A stretch of 34,259 bases of DNA from Pandoraea sp. (GTDB taxonomy: Bacteria; Pseudomonadota; Gammaproteobacteria; Burkholderiales; Burkholderiaceae). The stretch covers positions 1 through 34,259 of the forward strand of contig JARLJF010000117.1 of the NCBI GenBank assembly GCA_031291335.1, given 5' to 3'. The notes below the pieces were generated by a model, which saw nothing but the letters and a program-made list of their open reading frames with translations, searched no databases and had not been told where the DNA came from. A program made the position numbers and the translations under genes. Below are positions 15,813 to 24,245 of the stretch, in pieces (within the stretch, counting starts at the first letter, position 1; each line of letters opens with the position of its first letter).

Positions 15813-17105
15813 CTATTTGTCGGCGGATCCCGAGGTGCGGAACAGTTCGGGAATGAGGTGAAGGATTTGCTCGCGCGAATCGCCGCGCGCCGTGTTCAGC
15901 GCGTGCGTCGGGCCGTGCAGGAATTTCTTGGTGAGGGACTGGGACAGGGCTTCGAGCACGGCGGCGGGATCGTCGCCACGCGTGAGCATGCGCTGGGCAC
16001 GCTCGAGTTCAGCCACGCGCATTGCCTCGGCGGTGCCGTGGATATCGCGGATGACCGGCACGACGCTGCGCGCGTCGAGCCATTGCATGAAGTTCTGGAC
16101 GCGCGTCTCGATGATCGCTTCCGCTTGCGCGACCGCGGCCTGACGCAGCGCATTACCTTCGCGCACGACTGCGCCGAGATCGTCGACGGTGTACAGGAAG
16201 ACGTCAGTCAGACGGCCGACTTCCGGCTCGATGTCGCGCGGCACGGCCAGATCGACCATGAACATCGGTTTGTGCTTGCGGGCCTTGATGGCGCGCTCGA
16301 CGGCACCCAGGCCGATCAGCGGCAACGTGCTCGCCGTGCACGACACAACAATGTCGAACTCATGCAGGCGCTGTGGCAACTCCGACAGACGGATTGCTGT
16401 GCCGCCCAGACGCTCGGCAAGTTTCTCGCCACGCTCGGCGGTCCGGTTGGCGATGAACAGGGCTTTCGGATTCTGCGCGGCGAAGTGCGTGGCGCACAGC
16501 TCGATCATTTCGCCCGCGCCGATGAACAACACCTTCTGCGTGCTGATGCTCTCGAAAATGCGCTGGGCGAGTCGTACCGCTGCGGCGGCCATCGACACCG
16601 AATGCGCACCGATCTCGGTCTGGCCGCGAACTTCCTTGGCCACCGCGAACGTGCGCTGGAACAACTGGTTCAGATACGTGCCCAGTGCGCCGGCTTCGGC
16701 GGCAGTGCGCACGGCATCCTTCAACTGACCGAGGATCTGCGTCTCGCCGAGCACCATGGAGTCGAGACCGCTCGCCACGCGAAAGGCGTGCCGCACGGCG
16801 TCGGACTGGGGAAGGGCGTACAGGTGAGGCGCGAGGTCGCTCGCCGGGATGTTGTGGAACTGGGCCAACCAGTGCACCGCGCGCTCACGAGCGGCGGCAT
16901 CATCGGTGACGCAGTAGATCTCGGTGCGATTGCACGTCGACAGGATGGCTGCCTCGGGGGCGCTCAATCGACCGCTGTCGCTGCCGGTCCACAAGCTCTT
17001 GAGGCCTGCCAGGGCCGGCTCGATCCGCTCGAACGGAAACGCCACCCGTTCGCGCAGCGAGACGGGCGCCGTATGGTGGTTCAGGCCGAGAGCGAGCAGT
17101 TGCAT
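15813..17105 (-). CDS. hemA: Glutamyl-tRNA reductase HemA
   Basis: A 430-residue enzyme that reduces glutamyl-tRNA(Glu) to glutamate-1-semialdehyde, the first committed step of C5-pathway tetrapyrrole synthesis. The N-terminal catalytic domain begins [16 protein letters not shown] and contains the nucleophile Cys58 in STCNRTEIY. The NADPH domain follows with [17 protein letters not shown] near 195. A helical dimerisation tail ends the protein. A TATAAT box on the minus strand at 17136-17131 lies about 25 bases before the ATG. No clear Shine-Dalgarno is visible, as the stretch before the ATG is C-rich. It heads the hemA-prfA-prmC-grxD-ubiX run. Confidence 0.97.
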   Translation of the reverse strand: MQLLALGLNHHTAPVSLRERVAFPFERIEPALAGLKSLWTGSDSGRLSAPEAAILSTCNRTEIYCVTDDAAARERAVHWLAQFHNIPASDLAPHLYALPQSDAVRHAFRVASGLDSMVLGETQILGQLKDAVRTAAEAGALGTYLNQLFQRTFAVAKEVRGQTEIGAHSVSMAAAAVRLAQRIFESISTQKVLFIGAGEMIELCATHFAAQNPKALFIANRTAERGEKLAERLGGTAIRLSELPQRLHEFDIVVSCTASTLPLIGLGAVERAIKARKHKPMFMVDLAVPRDIEPEVGRLTDVFLYTVDDLGAVVREGNALRQAAVAQAEAIIETRVQNFMQWLDARSVVPVIRDIHGTAEAMRVAELERAQRMLTRGDDPAAVLEALSQSLTKKFLHGPTHALNTARGDSREQILHLIPELFRTSGSADK

Positions 17106-17130
17106 GATGTGGGGGATCTGATAGCCCCTG

Positions 17131-17136
17131 ATTATA
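17131..17136 (-). promoter_or_regulatory. TATAAT -10 box upstream of hemA
   Basis: A perfect TATAAT on the minus strand, 26 bases before the hemA ATG. No good -35 hexamer lies at 16-18 bases, so the promoter is a candidate only; if it is used, the leader would be about 20 bases. Confidence 0.4.
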
Positions 17137-17280
17137 GCGCGTCGACGCGATGCCCGTTTCGGTGGCGCCGCGTGTCCCGCGCTTCGGGACAGCGTGCTCC
17201 ATCATGGCGCAGCCGTCCGCTTTTGACAAATAGGCATCCCTTATACCCGGCATAGCGCGGACTGCCGCCGTCGTCTTTTT

Positions 17281-17290
17281 TGATATATCA
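17281..17290. promoter_or_regulatory. 10-bp palindrome TGATATATCA
   Basis: A perfect 10-bp palindrome, TGATATATCA, in the AT-rich middle of the divergent hemA/YeaQ intergenic region. It could be an operator; no regulator can be named. Confidence 0.3.
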
Positions 17291-17327
17291 GACGGTCGAC
17301 AGCGCCCGGCGGGGCGTCGCGCGGGGA

Positions 17328-17358
17328 TTGCCGAAACGGCTGGTTTCAAGGCTATACT
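17328..17358 (+). promoter_or_regulatory. Candidate sigma-70 promoter of the YeaQ-like pair
   Basis: TTGCCG (17328-17333), a 19-base spacer and TATACT (17353-17358) precede the ATG at 17390 by 31 bases. The spacer is longer than ideal, so the -35 assignment is weak and the -10 better. Confidence 0.4.
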
Positions 17359-17389
17359 GCGTTCGGGTTCCCGTCCTTGGAGACACGTC

Positions 17390-17644
17390 ATGGGCATTAT
17401 CGGCACCATCGTCGTTGGTCTGATTGTCGGCCTCATCGCACGCGCCCTGCATCCCGGTCGGGACAGCATGGGCATCATCATGACCATCATCCTCGGCATT
17501 GCCGGCGCGCTGCTCGCCCGGTACGTCGGACAGTTCCTCCACCTCTACACCGAAGGCCAGTCGGCCGGCTGGATCGCCTCCATCATCGGTGCGATCGTCC
17601 TGCTGGTGATCTACGGCGCCATCAAGCGCAGCCGCACGGCCTGA
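17390..17644 (+). CDS. GlsB/YeaQ/YmgE family membrane protein (copy 1)
   Basis: An 84-residue, glycine-rich integral membrane protein of the transglycosylase-associated (GlsB/YeaQ/YmgE) family. Three hydrophobic segments are visible: GTIVVGLIVGLIARAL (4-19), MGIIMTIILGIAGALLAR (27-44) and IASIIGAIVLLVIYGAI (63-79). TTGGAG stands 7 bases upstream of the ATG. Family members are often induced by envelope or general stress; their biochemical role is not established. A second, diverged copy follows 54 bases downstream, the two separated by an 11-bp tandem repeat. Confidence 0.88.
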   Translation: MGIIGTIVVGLIVGLIARALHPGRDSMGIIMTIILGIAGALLARYVGQFLHLYTEGQSAGWIASIIGAIVLLVIYGAIKRSRTA

Positions 17645-17650
17645 CGCAAC

Positions 17651-17683
17651 ACACACGCACTACACACGCACTACACACGCACT
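17651..17683. repeat. 11-bp tandem repeat (ACACACGCACT x3)
   Basis: Three perfect copies of ACACACGCACT fill most of the 54-base gap between the two YeaQ-like genes and end just before the ribosome site of the second. Copy number could vary by slippage. Confidence 0.85.
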
Positions 17684-17698
17684 ACACGAGGCACGGTT

Positions 17699-17938
17699 AT
17701 GGACATCGTTGTGCTTTTGCTCGTGGGACTGGTGGCGGGTTGGCTCGCCGGACTGGTGGTCGGCGGCAGCTTCGGCCTCATCGGCGACATGGTCGTCGGT
17801 GTGATCGGGGCGTTTGTCGGCGCCTGGCTGCTGCGACATCTCGGCATTGCCGTCGGATACGGCACGCTCGGGCGGATCATCACCGCCACGATCGGCGCGA
17901 TCGTGCTGCTTGCGTTGTTGCGCCTGGTGCGACGATAG
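17699..17938 (+). CDS. GlsB/YeaQ/YmgE family membrane protein (copy 2)
   Basis: A 79-residue hydrophobic protein of the same family as the preceding gene, with GLVAGWLAGLVVGG, LIGDMVVGVIGAFVGAWLL and a final helix GRIITATIGAIVLLALLRL. The GDMVVGVIGAFVGAWLL core is the most typical family segment. GAGG stands 7 bases before the ATG. The two copies are clearly diverged, so the duplication is old or they arrived separately. They are likely one transcript driven from the promoter before copy 1. Confidence 0.88.
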   Translation: MDIVVLLLVGLVAGWLAGLVVGGSFGLIGDMVVGVIGAFVGAWLLRHLGIAVGYGTLGRIITATIGAIVLLALLRLVRR

Positions 17939-18342
17939 GCCGCACGAACGGGCCGAAAATCGGGACGTTCGCGCAGCGTTGCATGTCGCGCCGGGGCAAC
18001 ATCGGGTGGAGGATCGGCTGATACCCGCATTCCGTCGTCCAGAACCTTCCAAAACCTGTATCCGAACAGGGTTTTGCCGCACGCAAGGCCCGGTGGCATA
18101 AGGGTGTTCGGCCGAACTTGTGACTCGACGCACCATGATGCCGCGAGCGTCATACGCGTTTTCCCGGGTTCGGCTATCCTTGTCGCCATCGCCAGACCCA
18201 AAGTCGTCTTGACTACGCGTGCGGCATCGCCGCCACGTTCGATCCCCGTCTTCCGTCTTCTGGCGTGGCTGCCGCGCCTGACAGGGGTGCGGCGGCGCTC
18301 CTCGCAAGTTGGTACGCCCGATCCCCCTCATTAAAAAAACAC
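17939..18342. other. Intergenic region before the MFS gene
   Basis: No convincing gene was seen in these ~400 bases. A short imperfect hairpin (AAAACCTG at 18051-18058 with CAGGGTTTT at 18067-18075, one bulged G) could end the YeaQ-pair transcript, but it has no separate U-tract. Confidence 0.45.
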
Positions 18343-19842
18343 ATGTCTGCGACACGCAATTCTATGCGGCCATTCATCGTGGCATCCGTCATGGCTGCGA
18401 CCTCAATGGTTGCCATTGAGGCCACGATCATTTCGACGGCCATGCCGCAAATCGTCGCCCAGCTCGGCGGCCTGAACCTGTATAGCTGGGTCTTCTCCGC
18501 TTTCCTGCTCGCGCAGACGGCCATGACCGTGGTGTTCGGCAAGATGGCCGATCTCTATGGCCGCAAGCCGGTCATTCTCGTGGGCATTGTCGTCTTCCTG
18601 ATTGCCTCGCTGGGCGGCGGTCTGGCGTGGTCCATGCCCGCAATGATTGCCTTCCGCCTGCTGCAAGGGGTGGGCGCCGCGTGCATTCAGCCGGTCAGTC
18701 TGACCATCATTGCCGACTACTACCCGATCAGCGAACGCGGCAAGGTGCAGGGCTATCTGGCGAGCGTCTGGGCGATCTCGGCGGTGCTCGGCCCGATGCT
18801 CGGCGGCATCATCATCCGCGAGTTGTCGTGGGCGTGGATCTTCTGGATCAACATCCCCATCGGCTTGCTGGCGGCAGCGGGCTTCATCGCCTATCTGCAC
18901 GAAGAGGCACCGCGCCAGCGCCCGAGCATCGACGTGCTCGGTGCCGTGTTCTTCACGATTGCCGTGGCGGCGCTGATGATTGCGCTCACCGATGCGAACG
19001 CCTTCACCGACACGCACGTTTGGGCCGGGATACTCGCGTGCGCCATCGCGTCAGTGCTGTTCGTCTGGCAGGAACGCCGCGCCAAGGATCCGATGATCTC
19101 GTTCGCCCTGTGGAGCCGTCGTCCGATTGCGGCGGCCAATGCGGCGACGCTGCTCTCGGGCATGGTGCTCATGGGGTTGACGACCTTCCTGCCGATGTAC
19201 GCGCAGGGCGTGCTGCGTCAGACACCGGTCGTGGCCGGCATGGCGCTCACGATGATCATGGTCGGCTGGCCGATCGGCGCGACGCTCGCCGCCAAGACGT
19301 TCACCCGTTTCGGGCTGCGCCGCATTCTCGTGGGCGGCAGCCTGCTGATGCCGGTCGGCGGCATCGTCTTCGCGTTGCTCGGGCCGAACAGCTCGCCGCT
19401 GCTCGCCGGGTTCGGCTCCCTGCTCATGGGCTTCTCCATGGGCACCGGCAGTGTGAGCGCGCTCGTGCTGATTCAGGAACTGGTCGATCCGTCGCAGCGC
19501 GGCAGCGCCACGGCGTCGAACATCTTCTCGCGCAATCTCGGCAGCACGCTGGGCGCCACGCTCTTCGGTGCCGTGCTCAACTTCGGGCTGACGCATTCGA
19601 CCAGCCTGGGCGTGGTCACCTCGGATCAGTTGCGTCACGTGCTGGAAGACCGGGGCGTGTCGACGCTGGCCGATCAGGCCATTCGCGCGGTGCTGCAACA
19701 TTCGCTGCACCTCACGTTCCTGTCGATCCTGGCGATTTCGGTCGGTGTCGTGTTGCTGCTGCTGCTCGTGCCGACCAACGCGGTGGACCGTTCGCGGGGT
19801 GCCAAGCGCGAAAAGCCGGAATTCGTACCGGGCGGGCATTGA
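18343..19842 (+). CDS. MFS transporter, DHA2 (14-TMS drug:H+ antiporter) type
   Basis: A 499-residue protein with 14 hydrophobic segments, as in the DHA2/EmrB branch of the major facilitator superfamily. TM1 holds the acidic MVAIEATIISTAMPQI segment typical of motif D1. The loop between TM2 and TM3 is motif A, GKMADLYGRKP. TM5 holds motif C-like SAVLGPMLGGII, a mark of antiporters. It probably exports toxic compounds or metabolites using the proton gradient. No membrane-fusion (EmrA) partner is adjacent. No Shine-Dalgarno is evident; ATGs at 18343 and 18364 are both possible. A strong terminator follows. Confidence 0.88.
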   Translation: MSATRNSMRPFIVASVMAATSMVAIEATIISTAMPQIVAQLGGLNLYSWVFSAFLLAQTAMTVVFGKMADLYGRKPVILVGIVVFLIASLGGGLAWSMPAMIAFRLLQGVGAACIQPVSLTIIADYYPISERGKVQGYLASVWAISAVLGPMLGGIIIRELSWAWIFWINIPIGLLAAAGFIAYLHEEAPRQRPSIDVLGAVFFTIAVAALMIALTDANAFTDTHVWAGILACAIASVLFVWQERRAKDPMISFALWSRRPIAAANAATLLSGMVLMGLTTFLPMYAQGVLRQTPVVAGMALTMIMVGWPIGATLAAKTFTRFGLRRILVGGSLLMPVGGIVFALLGPNSSPLLAGFGSLLMGFSMGTGSVSALVLIQELVDPSQRGSATASNIFSRNLGSTLGATLFGAVLNFGLTHSTSLGVVTSDQLRHVLEDRGVSTLADQAIRAVLQHSLHLTFLSILAISVGVVLLLLLVPTNAVDRSRGAKREKPEFVPGGH

Positions 19843-19867
19843 TCGACGCGTTTGTCCTTGTGACATG

Positions 19868-19904
19868 AAAAACGGCCGGTCGGGATTACCCACCGGCCGT
19901 TTTG
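19868..19904. terminator. Bidirectional intrinsic terminator
   Basis: AAAACGGCCGGT (19869-19880) pairs with ACCGGCCGTTTT (19892-19903). An inner GGG/CCC extension leaves an ATTA loop. A and T runs on both flanks let it serve the convergent MFS and acylase genes. Confidence 0.88.
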
Positions 19905-19940
19905 CTTCATGGCTTCGATGCTTGAACTACTACCGAAGGC

Positions 19941-22382
19941 TCAGCGCGAGGCCTCCGGAACCAGATGCAGACGCGTCTCCGTGTCCGCCTCGACCGCTGC
20001 ACGCGAGTAAGGCAGCTTGAAGTACTCGCCGTCGAGCCATTTCTGGGCCAGATCGCGATAGTGCGGGCTGTCCGGATTGCCCGATTCGCCGGGCAGGTTC
20101 ATCGCGCGCGTATTGTCCCAGTTGCCCACGTCGACCACGATCCGGAACGACGGGCCGTTCGTCTGCCGGAAGTCGCTCACCCGATACGTCGACTGGTTCG
20201 GGGTGAACGGACTGCCGCCCTTGGGCAGGGGGCCGACGTTGAGCTTGGCGCGCGTGTCGGCGTCCACCGCATCGGCGAGCGGGTGAGCATTCAGATTCGT
20301 CTGAAGCTCGCCCCACTGCCATGCCCCTGGGTCGGCGCCTTGTAGCTTGACCATCTCGCCCCAGGCTTCGCCCAGACTCGTAAGCAACACGGCGTCTCGC
20401 TTCGCGTTGGCGTTGTCGCCGAAGCGGGCCGCGGGCTGTTCGAGCGCGTCGAGCATCGTGGCCGGATCGGGGGCACCGAAGCTGTCGGCAGCAGCCTTGG
20501 GCAGCACCGCATTCTTGTAAGTGCGGCCCAGATGGCGGCTGAACCAGACTTCCTCGAGCGCTGCCTGAGCGGAGTCTGCCCGCATGTCGGCATCCCAGCC
20601 CTTGAGCAACTTGAGGGCGGCGGCCGTTTGCGGGTCGTCGCTCGAGAGCGGGGAGAGCAACGCCATGAGGCGCCGCGCCGGAATCGACACGATGTCGTTC
20701 TGCAGCCGCTCGGAGTCTTCGATCGAAACCTTGTCCTTCGCCTTGAGCACCTCGTCGATGCGTGCATGGCGCGAGCCGTTGGTCCATTCGAAGCCGAGCT
20801 TGCGTTCGGCATACGGATAGCCGGCCGGCATGTTCATCTCGTTGGACGTTGTGAAATAGCCGGTCGACGGGTTGTACGCCGACGGTAACTGATCGCGGCG
20901 CCAGAAACCGGCCCATTCATAGCGTCCGTCGCCCGGCACGGGCATCAGGCCGTCCCAGTTGGGACGAATCGGCGCCATACCGCTCGGCACCCAGCCGATG
21001 TTGCCGGCCGTGTCCGCATAGACCTGATTGACGGTCGGTGCGCCCCACGTGTTGAGCGCCGTCTGGAACTCGGCGTAGGTCTTCGCGCGCATGTAGCGCA
21101 TGGCGTCGAAGTAGGGCGACATGCCCGGCTCCAACCATGCCGTGCGCACGGCGTACGCGCGATGCTTGGCCGCGTCGACGTAAATCACCGGACCGTGTTT
21201 CGTGAACTTGAGGTCGGTCTGTACCGGCGCGCCGTCGCGGACTTCGATGGTCTCGTGAACGGTACGCATCGGCACCCACTTGCCGCGATAGCGGTACTGG
21301 TCGGGGTTGGCGGGGTTCAGTTCGTAGACGTACAGATCTTCCTGATCGATGTTGAAGATCGTGAGGCCGAACGCGATGGTGCCGTTGTGGCCGATGGCCA
21401 CGCCGGGAATGGCCGGTTCACCCGCGCCAATCAGGTTGAGCGTGGGCGTGCTTACCTGCACGATGTAGCGCAGGCTCGGCGCGGCATAGGCGCGATGCGG
21501 ATCGTTCGCCATGATGGCGCGGCCCGTGGCCGACTTCTGCGGCGAAATCACCCAGTTGTTGCTGCCCTCGGCCGATTCGGTGGAGACATCGTACGGGCCG
21601 TTGTCAGCGAGTTGCACAACATCGGCGTCGGCGTGCTGGAGCGATTCCTTGGTGATCTTCACGCCTTGCGTGGCGAGATCGAAGACCTTCAGCAGATCGT
21701 CGGGCAGGCACGGGTCGAGGCCCTCGGGCACTTGCGTCTTCCATGTCGGTTGCAGGCCCACGCGCACGCTGTCGGCGTCGAGCGAGGCGCGGCACACGAC
21801 CTTGGCGCGGGCGACTTCGCTTTTCAGGTTGCGCGTCAGGCCATGGCTGCGAATGCGCGCGATGTCGTCCGCCGTCCACTTCGCAGGCCAGTAGCCTACC
21901 TTGCGGAACTCGTACGGCATTTGATCGGGATGCGACGCGAGCCAACTGATGTAGGCATTCACGCCGGCCGCGAAAGCCTCGGCGGCGGGCTTCGCATCGG
22001 GGCCATAGCGACGCCATTCGGTCGCCATGTCGCCACGGTAGACGAAGCGGCGTGTGGCGTCGTCCTGCGCAACGTAGGCGCGACCGAACACTTCGGACAA
22101 CTGGCCGAGCCCTCGGCGTCGCCACAGGTCGATCTGGAACAGACGGTCACGTGCGGCGTTGAAGCCTTGCACGAAGAAGCCGTCGCGTTCGTTGGCGGCA
22201 AAGATGTGCGGCACCCCGTTGTGATCGATCAGGATGTCGGCCGGTTGCGAAAGCCCGGCGACGGTGAGGGTTTGCGATGGCGTTGCGGCAGCCGCGCCAT
22301 CGGCGGCATGCGCGCACGCGCTCCACGTCGTGACGGCGAAGGCCAGCACACTGGCGGCGTGGATGGCATTGGGGCGTTGCAT
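19941..22382 (-). CDS. Penicillin acylase family protein (periplasmic Ntn hydrolase)
   Basis: An 813-residue precursor with a signal peptide (MQRPNAIHAASVLAFAV, cleavage likely near AHA-ADG at about 26). The alpha chain contains HNGVPHIFAANERDGFFVQG near 54-73. The predicted self-cleavage site is G273-Ser274 in EGSNNWVISPQKSATG, Ser274 becoming the N-terminal nucleophile of the beta chain. GHNGTIAFGLT and a TTSNEMNMPAGYP segment match other beta-chain core regions. Relatives hydrolyse penicillins, N-acyl-homoserine lactones, aculeacin or other N-acyl compounds; the substrate is not predictable from this. The ATG at 22382 follows AGGAGGAA. It stands alone, convergent with the MFS gene and divergent from the GtrA-like gene. 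Confidence 0.93.
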   Translation of the reverse strand: MQRPNAIHAASVLAFAVTTWSACAHAADGAAAATPSQTLTVAGLSQPADILIDHNGVPHIFAANERDGFFVQGFNAARDRLFQIDLWRRRGLGQLSEVFGRAYVAQDDATRRFVYRGDMATEWRRYGPDAKPAAEAFAAGVNAYISWLASHPDQMPYEFRKVGYWPAKWTADDIARIRSHGLTRNLKSEVARAKVVCRASLDADSVRVGLQPTWKTQVPEGLDPCLPDDLLKVFDLATQGVKITKESLQHADADVVQLADNGPYDVSTESAEGSNNWVISPQKSATGRAIMANDPHRAYAAPSLRYIVQVSTPTLNLIGAGEPAIPGVAIGHNGTIAFGLTIFNIDQEDLYVYELNPANPDQYRYRGKWVPMRTVHETIEVRDGAPVQTDLKFTKHGPVIYVDAAKHRAYAVRTAWLEPGMSPYFDAMRYMRAKTYAEFQTALNTWGAPTVNQVYADTAGNIGWVPSGMAPIRPNWDGLMPVPGDGRYEWAGFWRRDQLPSAYNPSTGYFTTSNEMNMPAGYPYAERKLGFEWTNGSRHARIDEVLKAKDKVSIEDSERLQNDIVSIPARRLMALLSPLSSDDPQTAAALKLLKGWDADMRADSAQAALEEVWFSRHLGRTYKNAVLPKAAADSFGAPDPATMLDALEQPAARFGDNANAKRDAVLLTSLGEAWGEMVKLQGADPGAWQWGELQTNLNAHPLADAVDADTRAKLNVGPLPKGGSPFTPNQSTYRVSDFRQTNGPSFRIVVDVGNWDNTRAMNLPGESGNPDSPHYRDLAQKWLDGEYFKLPYSRAAVEADTETRLHLVPEASR

Positions 22383-22465
22383 TGTCTTCCTCCTGTTGTT
22401 GTTTGGGGGCTTGATGCTGCGGAGTACCACGCAATCCTAGACGCATCGCACCGGCATGCAACCTA

Positions 22466-22484
22466 TATTCCGGGAAATGGAATA
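22466..22484. promoter_or_regulatory. Small dyad in the AT-rich acylase upstream region
   Basis: TATTCC (22466-22471) and GGAATA (22479-22484) are inverted around GGGAAAT, about 85 bases upstream of the penicillin-acylase ATG. The surrounding sequence is AT-rich. It may be an operator; evidence is limited to symmetry and position. Confidence 0.3.
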
Positions 22485-22619
22485 AATTCTTAATCGTCGA
22501 GGCTTGACGGGGCGTTTCGCCGACGTTGCATCGCCACCTTTTGCGCATATGTGCGAGGGTGTCTGTATCGTCAGGCGAACCCGCCACCACTTCCGTTGGT
22601 TACTTCAGCGACTACGCCA

Positions 22620-23069
22620 ATGCCGGATACGCGTCAGACATCTTCAAACGAGCCCGCCACGCGAATGGAGCGCTGGCGTGCGTCGCCGCATGTGCGCACG
22701 CTGGTGGTGCCGCTCATGCGCTTCGGGGTCTCGGGGGTGATATCGACGGCGGTGCATGTGATCGTGGCGATCACGCTCATCGAAGTTTTCGGGGCGGGGT
22801 CTGTGCTGGCGAATGCCGTCGCGTTCTGCACGGCCACGCCGTGTTCCTACCTGCTCAATACGCTGTGGAGTTTTTCTGCGCGGGTGCACCGCACGAGTCT
22901 TGTGCGCTTCGTGCCGGTGTCGATCGTCGGGTTATTGCTGACGACGTTCGTCGCGCGTACGGTCGAGCATCTCGGTGGCAATCACTGGGTAGGGATCGCC
23001 GCCGTCGTGCTGATCGTGCCGCCGACGACCTTTCTGCTGCATCGCTACTGGACCTATCGCGGCGCTTGA
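22620..23069 (+). CDS. GtrA-like membrane protein (putative polyprenyl-linked sugar flippase)
   Basis: A protein of about 149 residues with four transmembrane helices in the GtrA layout: LMRFGVSGVISTAVHVIVAI, then SVLANAVAFCTATPCSYLLN with the typical NTLWSFS, then VRFVPVSIVGLLLTTFVA, then VGIAAVVLIVPPTTFLLHRYWTY. The start is uncertain; ATGs at 22620 and 22665 and a GTG at 22551 are in frame, none with a clear Shine-Dalgarno. GtrA proteins are thought to flip undecaprenyl-phosphate-linked sugars for O-antigen or other envelope glycosylation. The gene converges on the GtrB-like glycosyltransferase 47 bases away instead of lying with it in one operon. Confidence 0.85.
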   Translation: MPDTRQTSSNEPATRMERWRASPHVRTLVVPLMRFGVSGVISTAVHVIVAITLIEVFGAGSVLANAVAFCTATPCSYLLNTLWSFSARVHRTSLVRFVPVSIVGLLLTTFVARTVEHLGGNHWVGIAAVVLIVPPTTFLLHRYWTYRGA

Positions 23070-23116
23070 TGCTTGGATGCGTGCATGCGTGGATGCCTGC
23101 CGCGCTGGCTGTCACG

Positions 23117-24241
23117 TCAACGCCCAATGGTGCGATGGGCGCGCGAGGCGATCGAGGCGAGTGATCTACCGCCGCTGGTATGCGACCGGATGGCCTTTCG
23201 CGGAGATGCCGGTCGAGCGTCGGACTCCTGTAACGGTGAGCGCGACGGCAGATGGCTTACCTTGACGCTCGACTGGTAGCGACGTCGCACCAGATACAGC
23301 GGACGTCCTTTCGACTCGTAGTAGATCCGTCCGACATACTCCCCGATCACGCCGATGCCGACGAGTTGGATGCCACCGAGAAACAAAATGCCGACGAGCA
23401 ACGAGGCATAACCGGGCACGTCGATGCCGTGAATGAGGGTGCGCAGCACGATGTAGCTGCCGTACGCCAACGAGAGAAGGGCGAGCGTCACCCCGATATA
23501 CGTCCAGCAGCGCAGCGGCACGGTGCTGAAGCTGGTAATGCCTTCGAGCGCGAAATTCCACAGTCGCCAGCCGGAGAACTTCGATTCGCCCGCACTGCGC
23601 GCATCGCGCACGTATTCCACGATTTCCGTGTGGAACCCAACCCACGCGAACAGCCCTTTCATGAAACGGCGGCGCTCGGGCAGTCGTTTGAGCGCGGTCA
23701 CGACACGTCGGTCGATCAGGCGGAAGTCGCCGACGTTCTCGGGCAACTTCACTTCCGAGAGACGGTTGTGCACGCGGTAATAGACTCCCGCAGCGACACG
23801 TTTGGCGAAGCTGTCGCTTGCGCGGTTGGTGCGTTTGGCGAGCACGACTTCGGCGCCGTTGCGCCAGCGCTCGATCATCACGGGGATGAGGGCGGGCGGG
23901 TCTTGCAGGTCGGCGTCGATGGGAATGACCGCGTCGCCCTGCGCTTCGTCGATGCCTGCGCTCAGGGCCGCTTCCTTGCCGAAGTTGCGGGTGAAATCGA
24001 TCACGCGGATGCGCGCATCGGCACGGCGTAGGGCGAGCAGCGCGCTTAGCGTGTCGTCGGTGCTGCCGTCGTTCACGCAGACGATTTCGAAGCGCACGCC
24101 GGTCACGCTATCGAGCACCGGCGCCACCGCGCGGTAAAACTTGTCGAGTGCCAGGGCTTCGTTGTGACAGGGCACAACGAGCGAGACGAGCGGCGTGCGC
24201 AGCGGGAGCGGCGAGTGGCGGGTATCGGCGGCGCGGGGCAT
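23117..24241 (-). CDS. GT2 family glycosyltransferase, GtrB/DPM1-like
   Basis: A 374-residue membrane-linked family 2 glycosyltransferase. The GT-A domain starts at SLVVPCHNEALAL and contains VNDGSTDDT near 51-59, FTRNFGKEAAL, and the metal-binding DADLQDPP. Two C-terminal helices (about 225-300: TYIGVTLALLSLAYGSYIV and SLLVGILFLGGIQLVGIGV) match GtrB and ArnC-type enzymes, which move a sugar from UDP or GDP onto undecaprenyl phosphate. The family usually ends soon after YYESKGRPLYLVRRRY; here about 47 extra Ser/Arg-rich residues follow. The ATG at 24241 has GAGGT upstream and lies 4 bases after the preceding GT87 gene's stop, so the two are co-transcribed. Confidence 0.92.
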   Translation of the reverse strand: MPRAADTRHSPLPLRTPLVSLVVPCHNEALALDKFYRAVAPVLDSVTGVRFEIVCVNDGSTDDTLSALLALRRADARIRVIDFTRNFGKEAALSAGIDEAQGDAVIPIDADLQDPPALIPVMIERWRNGAEVVLAKRTNRASDSFAKRVAAGVYYRVHNRLSEVKLPENVGDFRLIDRRVVTALKRLPERRRFMKGLFAWVGFHTEIVEYVRDARSAGESKFSGWRLWNFALEGITSFSTVPLRCWTYIGVTLALLSLAYGSYIVLRTLIHGIDVPGYASLLVGILFLGGIQLVGIGVIGEYVGRIYYESKGRPLYLVRRRYQSSVKVSHLPSRSPLQESDARPASPRKAIRSHTSGGRSLASIASRAHRTIGR

Positions 24242-24245
24242 GGGA

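Noticed and set aside
17223..17246. TTGACA followed by TTATAC as a strong promoter
   Set aside because: The spacer is only 12-13 bases, too short for sigma-70.
15771..17255. A 494-codon open frame antisense to hemA
   Set aside because: It lies opposite the well-supported glutamyl-tRNA reductase gene and has Arg/His-rich composition without domain motifs.
18074..18334. An 86-codon plus-strand frame before the MFS gene
   Set aside because: It has no recognised family, low-complexity Arg/Pro/Ser composition, and no ribosome site of note.
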